Origin: Actinomycetota bacterium
GTDB lineage: Bacteria; Actinomycetota; Actinomycetes; Nanopelagicales; Nanopelagicaceae
Direction: 5' to 3'
DNA: 9,234 nucleotides
Assembly: GCA_009705165.1 (NCBI GenBank)
Contig: WLCU01000033.1
Coordinates: forward strand, 1 to 9,234
Each line of letters opens with the position of its first letter. Position 1 is the stretch's first letter. Below are positions 1 through 6,957 of the stretch, piece after piece. Both the position numbers and the translations under genes were made by a program. The notes under the pieces were generated by a model. That model saw only the letters and a list, made by a program, of their open reading frames with translations, ran no database searches and was not told the DNA's origin.

Positions 1-613
1 CGATCGCTGTTTAGCAATCGATGCTGCTGGAAATGAAATCGATGGCGACCATATTCTGACTTTGCTTGCACGCGGCTTTAAAGCCCGTGGAAAATTAACT
101 AACAACACCGTAGTTGGCACAGTCATGAGCAATCTTGGTTTTATGCACGCCATGAAAGATGCTGGCATTGACGTTGTAACCACGCCGGTCGGTGATCGTT
201 ACGTTCTTGAAAATATGATTGCTAATGGGTATTCATTAGGCGGAGAACAATCCGGCCATGTAATTATGCGCGAACTTGCAAATACTGGCGATGGAATCTT
301 GACTGCGCTTCAACTTCTGCAAGAAGTGGTCCGAACTGGAAAAACACTGCAGGAGCTAGCGGCCACAATGGTGCGCTTTCCACAAGTTCTAATTAATGTT
401 AAAGATGTTGCAAAGGAAAAACTCAACGATTCTTTGGTTATTTCAGCGGCAGTAAAATCTGCCGAAGATCGATTAGGCGATAGTGGCCGTGTCTTACTTC
501 GAGCATCTGGTACCGAGCCTCTTGTCAGAGTCATGGTTGAAGCTGCCAGTGATAGCCTTGCGCAAGAAGTTGCTAGAGAACTTGCAGATACTGTTAAAGC
601 TGAACTGGGGTAA
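1..613 (+). CDS. glmM: Phosphoglucosamine mutase, C-terminal part (start is outside the window)
   Basis: GlmM isomerises glucosamine-6-phosphate to glucosamine-1-phosphate, a cytosolic step towards UDP-GlcNAc and peptidoglycan. The frame is open from the window edge (first full codon at position 2), so 203 residues are visible, about the last 45% of a typical 445-residue enzyme. The first residues DRCLAID are the end of the metal-binding loop (family form DGDADRC). Further on are the substrate-recognition loop GGEQSGH (bases about 239-259) followed by TGDG, and near the end the phosphate-binding loop RASGTEPLVRV (bases about 501-533). The active-site phosphoserine lies upstream and cannot be checked. 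TTG or ATG codons after position 62 are internal and are not the true start. The stop is 6 nt from glmS, which performs the preceding reaction, so co-expression is likely. Identity is secure from the motifs and the neighbour. Confidence 0.96.
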   Translation, partial: DRCLAIDAAGNEIDGDHILTLLARGFKARGKLTNNTVVGTVMSNLGFMHAMKDAGIDVVTTPVGDRYVLENMIANGYSLGGEQSGHVIMRELANTGDGILTALQLLQEVVRTGKTLQELAATMVRFPQVLINVKDVAKEKLNDSLVISAAVKSAEDRLGDSGRVLLRASGTEPLVRVMVEAASDSLAQEVARELADTVKAELG

Positions 614-619
614 TTAATT

Positions 620-2458
620 ATGTGCGGAATTGTGGGATACACAGGTCCACAATCTGCAGCAACGCCTTTGATTGAGGGTCTGCGCCGCCTTGAATACCGC
701 GGTTATGACTCAGCCGGAATCGCACTGGGAACACCAGGCAGGTTATTTATTGAGAAAAAAGCGGGCAAGCTTTCAAATTTGGAGAACTCACTCGATGCGA
801 CTTTGCCAGTCGTGCATTCAGGAATTGGGCATACCCGTTGGGCAACACATGGTGGGCCAACCGATCACAATGCCCACCCTCACGTAGATAACGAAGGCAA
901 GCTCGCGGTAATTCATAATGGAATTATTGAAAACTATTCAGAACTTCGTAAAGAACTTGAATCACGTGGGCACAAGTTTTCATCAGAGACAGATACAGAA
1001 TCAGTTGCGCATCTATTGAGCGATCTTCGCAAAAAACATAATGGAGATCTATCGGCAGCGATGCGTGAAGCGGTTAAAGCTTTGCGGGGATCTTTTACTT
1101 TGCTTGCAATTCATGCCGATGCTCCAGAGATAGTCGTTGGAGTACGTCGTAATTCGCCTCTTGTTGTGGGTCTTGGCAAAGGCGAAAACTTTATGGCATC
1201 TGATGTTGCAGCTTTCATAGATTACACAAAGCGGGCCGTTGAATTAGGCCAAGATGAAGTTGTAACAATGGATCCAAACTCAGTAACTATTACTGATTTA
1301 GATGGCAATACCGTCGAACCTAAAGAGTATTTAATTTCTTGGGATGCCAGCGCAGCGCAAAAGGGTGGCTTTACCCATTTCATGCTCAAGGAAATCTTTG
1401 AACAACCCAAGGCTGTGGCCGACACTTTGATTGGCCGTTTAAGTGATAACAAGCAGATTGTTTTGGATGAGTTACACATGAGCGCGGATGAAATTCGCTC
1501 ATTAAAAAAGATTACGGTAATTGCTTGTGGAACTGCGTATCACGCGGGCATGGTTGCAAAGTATGCAATTGAAAAATGGGCAAAAATTCCAGTTGATGTA
1601 GAAATCGCAAGCGAATTTAGATACCGAGATCCAATAATTGATGCCGGTACATTGATTATCGCGATTTCGCAGTCCGGTGAAACCATGGATACGTTGATGG
1701 CTGTGCGCCATGCAAAAGCTGCAGGTGGACGAGTGCTTGCAATTTGTAATACAAACTCCTCAACTATTCCACGCGAAGCCGATGCAGTTATATATACCCA
1801 TGCCGGACCCGAAATCGCAGTTGCTTCAACTAAAGCTTTATTAACCCAGATGATTGCGGTCTATTTAATCGGCCTGCATCTCGCCCAAGTCAACGGTCAA
1901 CTTTCTGATTCGGAAGTTGAAGGTTTTTATAACGAACTTCTCGAACTTCCAGGAAAAATTGAACAAATTTTAGAAACTGTAGAGCCGCTACGTGCGCTTA
2001 CTAGAAGTTTTGCGCAAAACAATATTGTTTTATTCCTAGGCAGAAATATTGGATATCCAGTTGCACTTGAAGGTGCGCTTAAACTCAAAGAGCTTGCTTA
2101 CATTCATGCCGAAGGTTTCGCAGGTGGTGAACTAAAACATGGTCCAATCGCATTAATTGATCAAGGAACTCCGGTAATCGCAATTTTGCCGGCCGGCCAC
2201 GAGCATGCTTTAGATGAAAAGATGCTGAGCAATATTCAAGAAGTAAAAGCCCGCGGTGCTCGAGTTATTGTCATCGCCGAAGAAGGTGCGCATGTAGAAG
2301 GCGCTGAACACATCATCCGCATTCCAGTAGTTCCAGCGCTTTTTCAACCAGTACTAGCTACCGTGCCTTTGCAGGTTTTTGCTTATGAAATGGCGGTTGC
2401 TCGTGGAAATGACGTTGATCAACCAAGAAACTTGGCTAAATCAGTAACGGTTGAATAA
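620..2458 (+). CDS. glmS: Glutamine--fructose-6-phosphate aminotransferase (isomerising)
   Basis: GlmS converts fructose-6-phosphate and glutamine to glucosamine-6-phosphate and glutamate, the committed step of amino-sugar synthesis in the cytosol. The 612 residues match the family length. The N-terminal class II glutamine amidotransferase domain (about 1-240) begins MCGIVGY, so Cys2 becomes the N-terminal nucleophile. It also carries HTRW (71-74, Arg73), HNG (99-101) and ETDTE (123-127, Asp125). Two SIS sugar-isomerase domains follow. The first has the phosphosugar loop SQSGET (350-355). The second has KELAYIHAEGF with Glu491 and ELKHGP with His507. The tail NLAKSVTVE contains Lys607, equivalent to the ring-opening lysine. 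The start is fixed by the catalytic Cys2, with a GGGG patch at 607-610 about 9 nt upstream as a weak ribosome site. Its stop overlaps the next start (TAATG). All catalytic residues I can place are intact. Confidence 0.98.
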   Translation: MCGIVGYTGPQSAATPLIEGLRRLEYRGYDSAGIALGTPGRLFIEKKAGKLSNLENSLDATLPVVHSGIGHTRWATHGGPTDHNAHPHVDNEGKLAVIHNGIIENYSELRKELESRGHKFSSETDTESVAHLLSDLRKKHNGDLSAAMREAVKALRGSFTLLAIHADAPEIVVGVRRNSPLVVGLGKGENFMASDVAAFIDYTKRAVELGQDEVVTMDPNSVTITDLDGNTVEPKEYLISWDASAAQKGGFTHFMLKEIFEQPKAVADTLIGRLSDNKQIVLDELHMSADEIRSLKKITVIACGTAYHAGMVAKYAIEKWAKIPVDVEIASEFRYRDPIIDAGTLIIAISQSGETMDTLMAVRHAKAAGGRVLAICNTNSSTIPREADAVIYTHAGPEIAVASTKALLTQMIAVYLIGLHLAQVNGQLSDSEVEGFYNELLELPGKIEQILETVEPLRALTRSFAQNNIVLFLGRNIGYPVALEGALKLKELAYIHAEGFAGGELKHGPIALIDQGTPVIAILPAGHEHALDEKMLSNIQEVKARGARVIVIAEEGAHVEGAEHIIRIPVVPALFQPVLATVPLQVFAYEMAVARGNDVDQPRNLAKSVTVE

Positions 2459-3126
2459 TGAACGAATTAATTCAAAATCGCCGTAAGCAAATGGACCGGG
2501 CACTTCGTTGGGCGGTTGTTTTATTTGCTGGCTTTCTACTCGTAACTCAGCAAGTGCTTAGTTATGGACCACTAGTTGAATATGACAAAAAAATAAATAG
2601 TGACCCTAAGCCACAGTTTGATGGCTTTGCAGGTTTTCTTCTTCGCCGTTTAGATGACCTTGGTCTTCGCTGGTTGACTGCCACCGTCCTTCTACTTGCC
2701 GCAGTATTTATTGCATATAAATTTAAAACTTGGCGCCCACTCAATCTTGCTTTTCTTTCTTTGATTTTGCTCAACCTAGTAGTGGGAACTTTCAAATTAT
2801 TTTTAGGAAGAACTAAACCGCGCGATGGTTTTGATTTATTGCACGTAGGTGGAATGTCATACCCCAGTGGGCACGCATCGAATGCCGTTTTATCTTGGGG
2901 AATTTTGGCCTATTTGATTTATAGATATGCAAAAGTAGATAGATATCAAGGACGTCTTGCGAGTGCAGGTGTGGCTTTAATCAGTTTGACGGTTTGCGTC
3001 GTATCACTTATTCGGCATACACATTGGTTCAGCGATCTCTTAGGTGGCGTTTTTATTGGTAGTGCTTTGCTGGTCGCAGTAATTGCAGTTGACCGCTACG
3101 TTCCATCAAAGAGCCAACTGCACTAG
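2458..3126 (+). CDS. PAP2-superfamily membrane phosphatase, altered motifs
   Basis: This is a 222-residue integral membrane protein of the type 2 phosphatidic acid phosphatase superfamily, whose members dephosphorylate lipid phosphates such as undecaprenyl/decaprenyl pyrophosphate, phosphatidate or phosphatidylglycerophosphate. Hydrophobic segments lie near residues 15-35, 72-88, 94-112, 142-156, 167-184 and 196-212, the usual six helices. The C2 motif PSGH (136-139) and the C3 end HWFSD (189-193) supply the expected general acid His139, nucleophile His189 and Asp193. Two positions deviate from the family pattern. C1 reads K113-x6-K-P, not K-x6-R-P. In C3 the arginine six residues before the nucleophilic histidine is Ser183, although Arg186 lies three before it. 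Translation is probably coupled to glmS through the TAATG overlap. The position among glmM, glmS and alr makes a cell-wall lipid carrier a reasonable substrate guess, but the sequence does not show it. Confidence 0.85.
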   Translation: MNELIQNRRKQMDRALRWAVVLFAGFLLVTQQVLSYGPLVEYDKKINSDPKPQFDGFAGFLLRRLDDLGLRWLTATVLLLAAVFIAYKFKTWRPLNLAFLSLILLNLVVGTFKLFLGRTKPRDGFDLLHVGGMSYPSGHASNAVLSWGILAYLIYRYAKVDRYQGRLASAGVALISLTVCVVSLIRHTHWFSDLLGGVFIGSALLVAVIAVDRYVPSKSQLH

Positions 3127-3137
3127 ACTCAAAGCCA
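3124..3137 (+). promoter_or_regulatory. Candidate -10 box for a leaderless acpS transcript
   Basis: TAGACT (3124-3129) fits the actinobacterial TANNNT -10 pattern and overlaps the PAP2 stop codon. Standard spacing places transcription start at about 3136, one base before the acpS ATG at 3137, so the message would be leaderless. acpS has no ribosome site, which agrees with this. No good -35 is seen; TTCCAT at 3101-3106 has the right spacing but matches poorly. Prediction by eye only. Confidence 0.35.
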
Positions 3138-3481
3138 TGATTGATGGAATCGGCATTGATGTCGTTGATATCGAGCGATTCAAAGCATCACTAGAACGCA
3201 CCCCAGGTTTGTTAAACAAGATTTTTACTGAAAATGAACGCACTAAACCAATGAGCTCACTCGCTGCCAGATTCGCTGCCAAAGAAGCGCTAGCTAAGGC
3301 GCTCAGTGCAGGAACCGCCTTGGCTTGGCATGATGCCGAAGTTATCAACCATGAAAACGGAAAACCAGCTTTTCTATTCCGTGGTGACATTGCCGATTTA
3401 GTAGACGGTGCAGAAGTCCATTTGTCTTTATCCCACGATGCAGGAATCGCATCGGCAATGGTGATTGTCGAGCGTAAGTAA
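3137..3481 (+). CDS. acpS: Holo-[acyl-carrier-protein] synthase
   Basis: AcpS transfers 4'-phosphopantetheine from CoA to the conserved serine of acyl carrier protein, activating it for fatty acid synthesis in the cytosol. The 114 residues fit the small trimeric AcpS family (about 120). Visible motifs are the Mg-binding GIGIDVVDIERF (4-15, Asp8), IFTENE (29-34), RFAAKEALAKAL (45-56, metal ligand Glu50), GKP (75-77) and the C-terminal SLSHD (97-101). An in-frame ATG at 3083 would add 18 residues that overlap the PAP2 gene and have no counterpart in the family; the family N-terminus MIDGIGIDVV starts at 3137, so I chose that. No ribosome site precedes it, but a TAGACT box ends 7 nt upstream, suggesting a leaderless transcript. 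The last base of its stop is the first base of the alr start. Confidence 0.96.
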   Translation: MIDGIGIDVVDIERFKASLERTPGLLNKIFTENERTKPMSSLAARFAAKEALAKALSAGTALAWHDAEVINHENGKPAFLFRGDIADLVDGAEVHLSLSHDAGIASAMVIVERK

Positions 3482-4584
3482 TGCAACATCGCGCAGAAGC
3501 TCGTATTGATTTAAACGCTTTAGCAAGCAATATTTCATTTTTGAAAACCAAGTCCGGCGTTGATTTATTAGCAGTTGTTAAAGCAGATGCTTATGGACAT
3601 GGTCTAGTCGAAACCGGGCTAGCGGCCGAAAAGAGCGGGGCCGATTGGCTGGGAGTTGCACTTCTTGAAGAAGCAATCACTTTGCGCACCCATGGAGTCC
3701 GAATTCCAATTCTTGCTTGGCTGGTTCCACCAGGATCAGATTTTAATTTAGCCGCCCAGCATGACATTGATATTGCGGTCGCTTCGCTTAAAGCATTGGA
3801 TGAGATTTCAAAAATAGCTAACAAGCCACGGATTCATATTGAAATAGATACAGGAATGACGCGAGGCGGTTTCTTAGATCAATGGCAAGATTTGTTAAAA
3901 GCAGACTTTTCTCAAGTAGAAGTCATCGGATTATTCTCACATTTCGCCCGAGCCGATGAGCCAGGCCAAAAACAAAACTTAGATCAACTTGAGCAGTTCA
4001 AGAAAGCAATAAATGATTTGGCAGCAGCCGGGATAAATCCGCCAATCAAACATCTTTCAAACTCTGCAGCAACTTTTGCTGACCCAGTATCAACATTTGA
4101 CTTAGTGCGCACGGGAATTTCCATGTATGGATTAACGCCAGATATTAAAACTATGGGTGATAGTAAATCGCTTTCACTAAAACCTGTCATGCAGTTGCGG
4201 GCAAAATTACATCTTGTTAAGGATGTTCCAGCTGGATCTGCAGTCGGATATGGCGCAACAGCCATCACTTCTTCGCCAACTAAGTTAGGCGTAGTAGCTA
4301 TGGGTTATGCCGACGGAATTCCCCGAATTGCCCAGGGTGCTGGAGTTTTTATTGATGGCAAACGTGCGCCGATTATTGGACGAGTTTCTATGGACCAATT
4401 TGTTGTTGATTTGGGGGCGCAATCAACTGCACAATCTGGTGATTGGGTCGTTGTTTTCGGTGATGGCTCGCATGGGGAATACACCGCAGATGACTGGGGC
4501 AGTGCATCGTTATCAATTAATTATGAAATCGTGACAAGAATCGGCCCGCGAGTGCCTAGAATCTATGCACCTCATGTCTACTAA
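3481..4584 (+). CDS. alr: Alanine racemase
   Basis: Alr is a PLP-dependent cytosolic enzyme interconverting L- and D-alanine, providing D-Ala for the peptidoglycan stem peptide. The 367 residues match the family. The PLP lysine is Lys34 in VVKADAYGHG (32-41). The TIM-barrel carries HLSNSAA (191-197) and LVRTGISMYG (208-217), where Arg210 is expected to contact the PLP ring nitrogen. The second catalytic base is Tyr257 in VGYGA (255-259). The C-terminal beta domain contains GYADG (275-279), SMDQ (303-306) and ends NYEIVTRIGPRVPR. All the active-site residues I can place are present. The ATG shares one base with the acpS stop, and no Shine-Dalgarno sequence is visible, so translation is probably coupled. 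The related actinobacterial arrangement often has nnrD between acpS and alr; it is absent here. The 3' end overlaps livG and may contain the livG promoter. Confidence 0.97.
   Translation: MQHRAEARIDLNALASNISFLKTKSGVDLLAVVKADAYGHGLVETGLAAEKSGADWLGVALLEEAITLRTHGVRIPILAWLVPPGSDFNLAAQHDIDIAVASLKALDEISKIANKPRIHIEIDTGMTRGGFLDQWQDLLKADFSQVEVIGLFSHFARADEPGQKQNLDQLEQFKKAINDLAAAGINPPIKHLSNSAATFADPVSTFDLVRTGISMYGLTPDIKTMGDSKSLSLKPVMQLRAKLHLVKDVPAGSAVGYGATAITSSPTKLGVVAMGYADGIPRIAQGAGVFIDGKRAPIIGRVSMDQFVVDLGAQSTAQSGDWVVVFGDGSHGEYTADDWGSASLSINYEIVTRIGPRVPRIYAPHVY
4531..4569 (+). promoter_or_regulatory. Candidate promoter for the liv cassette inside the end of alr
   Basis: TAGAAT (4557-4562) is one base from the TATAAT consensus. 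GTGACA at 4531-4536 matches five of six bases of the -35 consensus, but the 20-nt spacer is longer than the usual 16-18. The predicted transcription start near 4569 lies after the ATG at 4565 and 5 nt before the ATG at 4574, which favours the second as livG start. If real, the transporter can be expressed independently of the cell-wall genes upstream. Confidence 0.35.
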
Positions 4585-5338
4585 TAACGCAGCGCTGCGA
4601 GTCGAAGGTGTCAATATCTCCTTCGGCGGCCTTCGTGCTCTCAATGATGTTTATCTTGAGATTGGCAAAAATGAAGTTGTTGGATTAATCGGTCCAAATG
4701 GTGCGGGTAAGACAACTTTGTTTAACGCACTGTGCGGTTTAGTAAAACCCGATTCTGGAAAATTCTTTTTAGATGGTCAAGAACAGGATTTCCCACATAC
4801 GGCGCAATTAGTTGATTTAGGTATTGCGCGTACTTTGCAAGGTGTAGGCCTATTTGGTGATCTAACTGTTCTTGAAAATGTCATGGTTGGTGCACAGCAC
4901 TTAGCAACTTCAGGTTTGATTTCTGCTGCGCTGGGCAGAAGCGGCAAAGACGAAAAAGAGATTCGCAGAAAATCGCGCGCAGCGCTTGAAAAAGTTTATG
5001 CAGGTGGATTAGCCAATCGTCGGGCAGATACTTTGTCTTACCCAGACACAAAACGCGTAGCGATTGCACGCGCACTTGTTAGTGAGCCAAAGATTTTGAT
5101 GTTAGACGAACCTGCAGGTGGATTAGGGGCACAAGATATTGAATGGATGAATCTTCTCATTCGAAACTTAAGTGCAACGATGTCAATTTTACTTGTCGAA
5201 CACCACATGGATGTCGTGATGTCGGTATGTAGCAAACTCTATGTTTTAAATTTTGGTGAAGTAATTGCCAGCGGAAGCGCCGAGACAGTTCGACGAGATC
5301 CTGCAGTCATGGCCGCATATCTTGGAACTGGTGTTTAA
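4574..5338 (+). CDS. livG: Branched-chain amino acid ABC transporter ATPase, LivG type
   Basis: This is one of two cytosolic ATPases that should power the LIV-type importer encoded here. Numbering from the upstream ATG at 4565: Walker A GPNGAGKTT (43-51), Q-loop RTLQ (89-92), the LivG-type helical insertion (about 112-150), Walker B ILMLDEP (177-183) and H-loop His213 in VEHHMD. The ABC signature is aberrant: LSYPDTKR (157-164), where the LSGGQ family would have LSGGQ/LSYGQQR, so the usual glycine is a proline. Two starts are possible, 4565 (257 residues) and 4574 (254 residues). I prefer 4574 because a TAGAAT box at 4557-4562 predicts transcription starting near 4569, and it gives the short N-terminus usual for LivG. 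Neither start has a clear ribosome site. The gene overlaps alr by 11 nt and abuts livF with no gap. The substrate is inferred from family only; other amino acids, amides or urea are possible. Confidence 0.9.
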   Translation: MSTNNAALRVEGVNISFGGLRALNDVYLEIGKNEVVGLIGPNGAGKTTLFNALCGLVKPDSGKFFLDGQEQDFPHTAQLVDLGIARTLQGVGLFGDLTVLENVMVGAQHLATSGLISAALGRSGKDEKEIRRKSRAALEKVYAGGLANRRADTLSYPDTKRVAIARALVSEPKILMLDEPAGGLGAQDIEWMNLLIRNLSATMSILLVEHHMDVVMSVCSKLYVLNFGEVIASGSAETVRRDPAVMAAYLGTGV

Positions 5339-6049
5339 ATGACACTTACGGTTTCGAATTTAACGGTCCACCATGGAGCTATTTGTGCAGTCAACCAAGT
5401 TTCCCTGACTGTGCCAGCTGGCAAGTTAGCGGCAATTATTGGTTCTAATGGTGCGGGAAAAACAACCCTACTTCGCACACTTTCAGGCCTTAAGCATCCA
5501 ACCCAGGGCGAAATTTCCTGGAACGGCGAAAACATTGTTGGAACTAAACCTGAAATGTTAGTTCGCCGTGGGATTTCTCATGTGGGTGAAGGCAAATCTG
5601 TAGTGCCAGAACTTACAGTTAAGGAAAATCTTGAGCTCGGAGCAATTTGGCGCCGCAATAATCAGGAATCAAAAGAATCTATTGAAAACGTTGTTTCAAT
5701 TTTTCCACGTTTGGGCGAACGCATAAATCAGCGATCCGATACGTTATCTGGTGGAGAACGTCAGATGCTGGCAATTGGGCGCGCAATTATGTCTAAGCCA
5801 CAACTGCTCTTGCTTGATGAACCTTCACTTGGATTAGCACCACTAGTTGTCGAGCAGATTTTTCAAACAATTCGCGACCTCACTAATTCCATGAATTTAA
5901 CGGTTTTACTCGTAGAGCAAAACGCTATGGGTGCATTAAAAATTGCCGACCTTGGCATTGTCTTGAATTTAGGTTCCGTGGCTGTTGCAGGTAGTGCATC
6001 AGCTTTAATTGATGATCCTGCAGTGCGTTCTGCATACTTGGGGTACTAA
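5339..6049 (+). CDS. livF: Branched-chain amino acid ABC transporter ATPase, LivF type
   Basis: This is the second ATPase of the importer, expected to dimerise with LivG beneath the LivH/LivM permeases. The 236 residues match LivF length. Walker A is GSNGAGKTT (35-43). The Q-loop region reads HVGEGK (81-86), where most LivF proteins have VPEGR. The signature is an intact LSGGERQML (136-144), Walker B is LLLLDEP (156-162), and the H-loop position is Gln194 in LVEQN (191-195); a glutamine there is common in LivF proteins. The shorter chain, lacking the LivG insertion, separates it from its neighbour. The start codon follows the livG stop directly (TAA then ATG), and livH begins 2 nt after its stop, so translation of the three is probably linked. 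No unusual base composition was noticed. Confidence 0.92.
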   Translation: MTLTVSNLTVHHGAICAVNQVSLTVPAGKLAAIIGSNGAGKTTLLRTLSGLKHPTQGEISWNGENIVGTKPEMLVRRGISHVGEGKSVVPELTVKENLELGAIWRRNNQESKESIENVVSIFPRLGERINQRSDTLSGGERQMLAIGRAIMSKPQLLLLDEPSLGLAPLVVEQIFQTIRDLTNSMNLTVLLVEQNAMGALKIADLGIVLNLGSVAVAGSASALIDDPAVRSAYLGY

Positions 6050-6051
6050 TA

Positions 6052-6957
6052 ATGGATTTCCTAAACACGCTACTCATCGGAATTACCGCAGGATCTATTT
6101 ATTCATTGATGGCAATCTCAATGGTGCTTGTATGGCGTAGTACTCGTGTAGTTAATTTTGCTCAAGCCGGAATGGCCTTGTTATCTACGTATTTTGGTTT
6201 TGAAGCCGTTACAAAGTTAGGTTCTTTCTGGATAGCGCTGCCCGTTGCAATGCTTGGTGGCGCTTTGGTGGCCGCACTAGTTGAAATGATTTTGATTAGG
6301 TTGCTTGTAAAACACAGTTCTTCGGGTCCGATTGCAGGAGTTGCTCCCATCATCGCAACTCTTGGTTTGCTTGGTGTAATTCGTGCATCTGCATCGATGA
6401 TCTGGGGTGGCCAAGATGTCCGTATCGTTGGTCCAGTTTCAAATGATGGCTTCACAATTAATGGAACAACTTTGGTCTTTTCGCCCCTTAAATTGCTGAT
6501 TTTGGTAACAGTGTTGGTGCTTATGCTGATTTTGTCGCTTGTCTTTCAAAAGACAAATATCGGTTTAGCTTTACGCGCATCTGCTTATTCGCCAGAAATT
6601 GCGCGCCTATCCGGAATTAAAGTTGATTGGGTTCGCACCCTTGGTTGGGCATTAGCAGGTGCGGCGGGAGCAGTTGCTGGAATGTTTCAAACTGTTAATG
6701 GAAATGGAACTTTGTCGCCAGATTCAATCGAGTTTTCATTGCTATTGGTTTCAGGTTTTATCGCTGCAGTAATTGGCGGGTTAGATAGTTTGATCGGCGC
6801 CGTAATAGGTGGTTTAGTTCTTGGCTTAATGATTTCATTTGTTTTAATGTATATAAGTAGTGGTCTGTTTTTCATCGCACCATTTGTGATTTTACTTCTA
6901 GTTTTATTTATAAGACCTCAAGGAATTTTCGGCGCAAAGGCGGCCCGACGTGCATAA
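6052..6957 (+). CDS. livH: Branched-chain amino acid ABC transporter permease, LivH type
   Basis: This is an inner-membrane channel subunit of the importer; it should pair with LivM and bind the ATPases through a cytoplasmic loop. The 301 residues are strongly hydrophobic, with about eight membrane segments, for example around 6-28, 60-86, 94-113, 146-166, 193-212, 228-243 and 250-290. Family marks are the N-terminal GSIYSLMA followed by the VVNFAQAG loop (33-40; family form INFAHG), the coupling-loop stretch GLALRASA (171-178) through RLSGIKVD (185-192), and the terminal LFIRPQGIFG (285-294). A GGGG patch at 6040-6043, 8 nt before the ATG, is a weak ribosome site. The 3' end overlaps livM by 8 nt. 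It is complete and unremarkable for the family. Confidence 0.92.
   Translation: MDFLNTLLIGITAGSIYSLMAISMVLVWRSTRVVNFAQAGMALLSTYFGFEAVTKLGSFWIALPVAMLGGALVAALVEMILIRLLVKHSSSGPIAGVAPIIATLGLLGVIRASASMIWGGQDVRIVGPVSNDGFTINGTTLVFSPLKLLILVTVLVLMLILSLVFQKTNIGLALRASAYSPEIARLSGIKVDWVRTLGWALAGAAGAVAGMFQTVNGNGTLSPDSIEFSLLLVSGFIAAVIGGLDSLIGAVIGGLVLGLMISFVLMYISSGLFFIAPFVILLLVLFIRPQGIFGAKAARRA

Noticed and set aside
570..594. Possible glmS promoter, TTGCTA with TACTGT
   Set aside because: The spacer is only 13 nt, too short for a normal promoter, and glmS is 6 nt from glmM with its own weak ribosome site. Read-through from glmM is simpler.
62..613. Apparent full-length gene starting at the TTG at 62
   Set aside because: The frame stays open to the window edge and encodes the tail of the GlmM metal-binding loop before 62, so this is an internal codon of a gene that begins upstream.
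3083..3136. Upstream ATG that would extend AcpS by 18 residues
   Set aside because: The extra residues overlap the PAP2 gene in another frame and do not match the family N-terminus, which begins at the ATG at 3137.
4999..5126. A 14-base sequence (TGCAGGTGGATTAG) occurring at 4999-5012 and 5113-5126
   Set aside because: Both copies encode the same short Ala-Gly-Gly-Leu stretch within livG, in the same frame. With no further copies noticed, coincidence of protein sequence and codon preference explains it.
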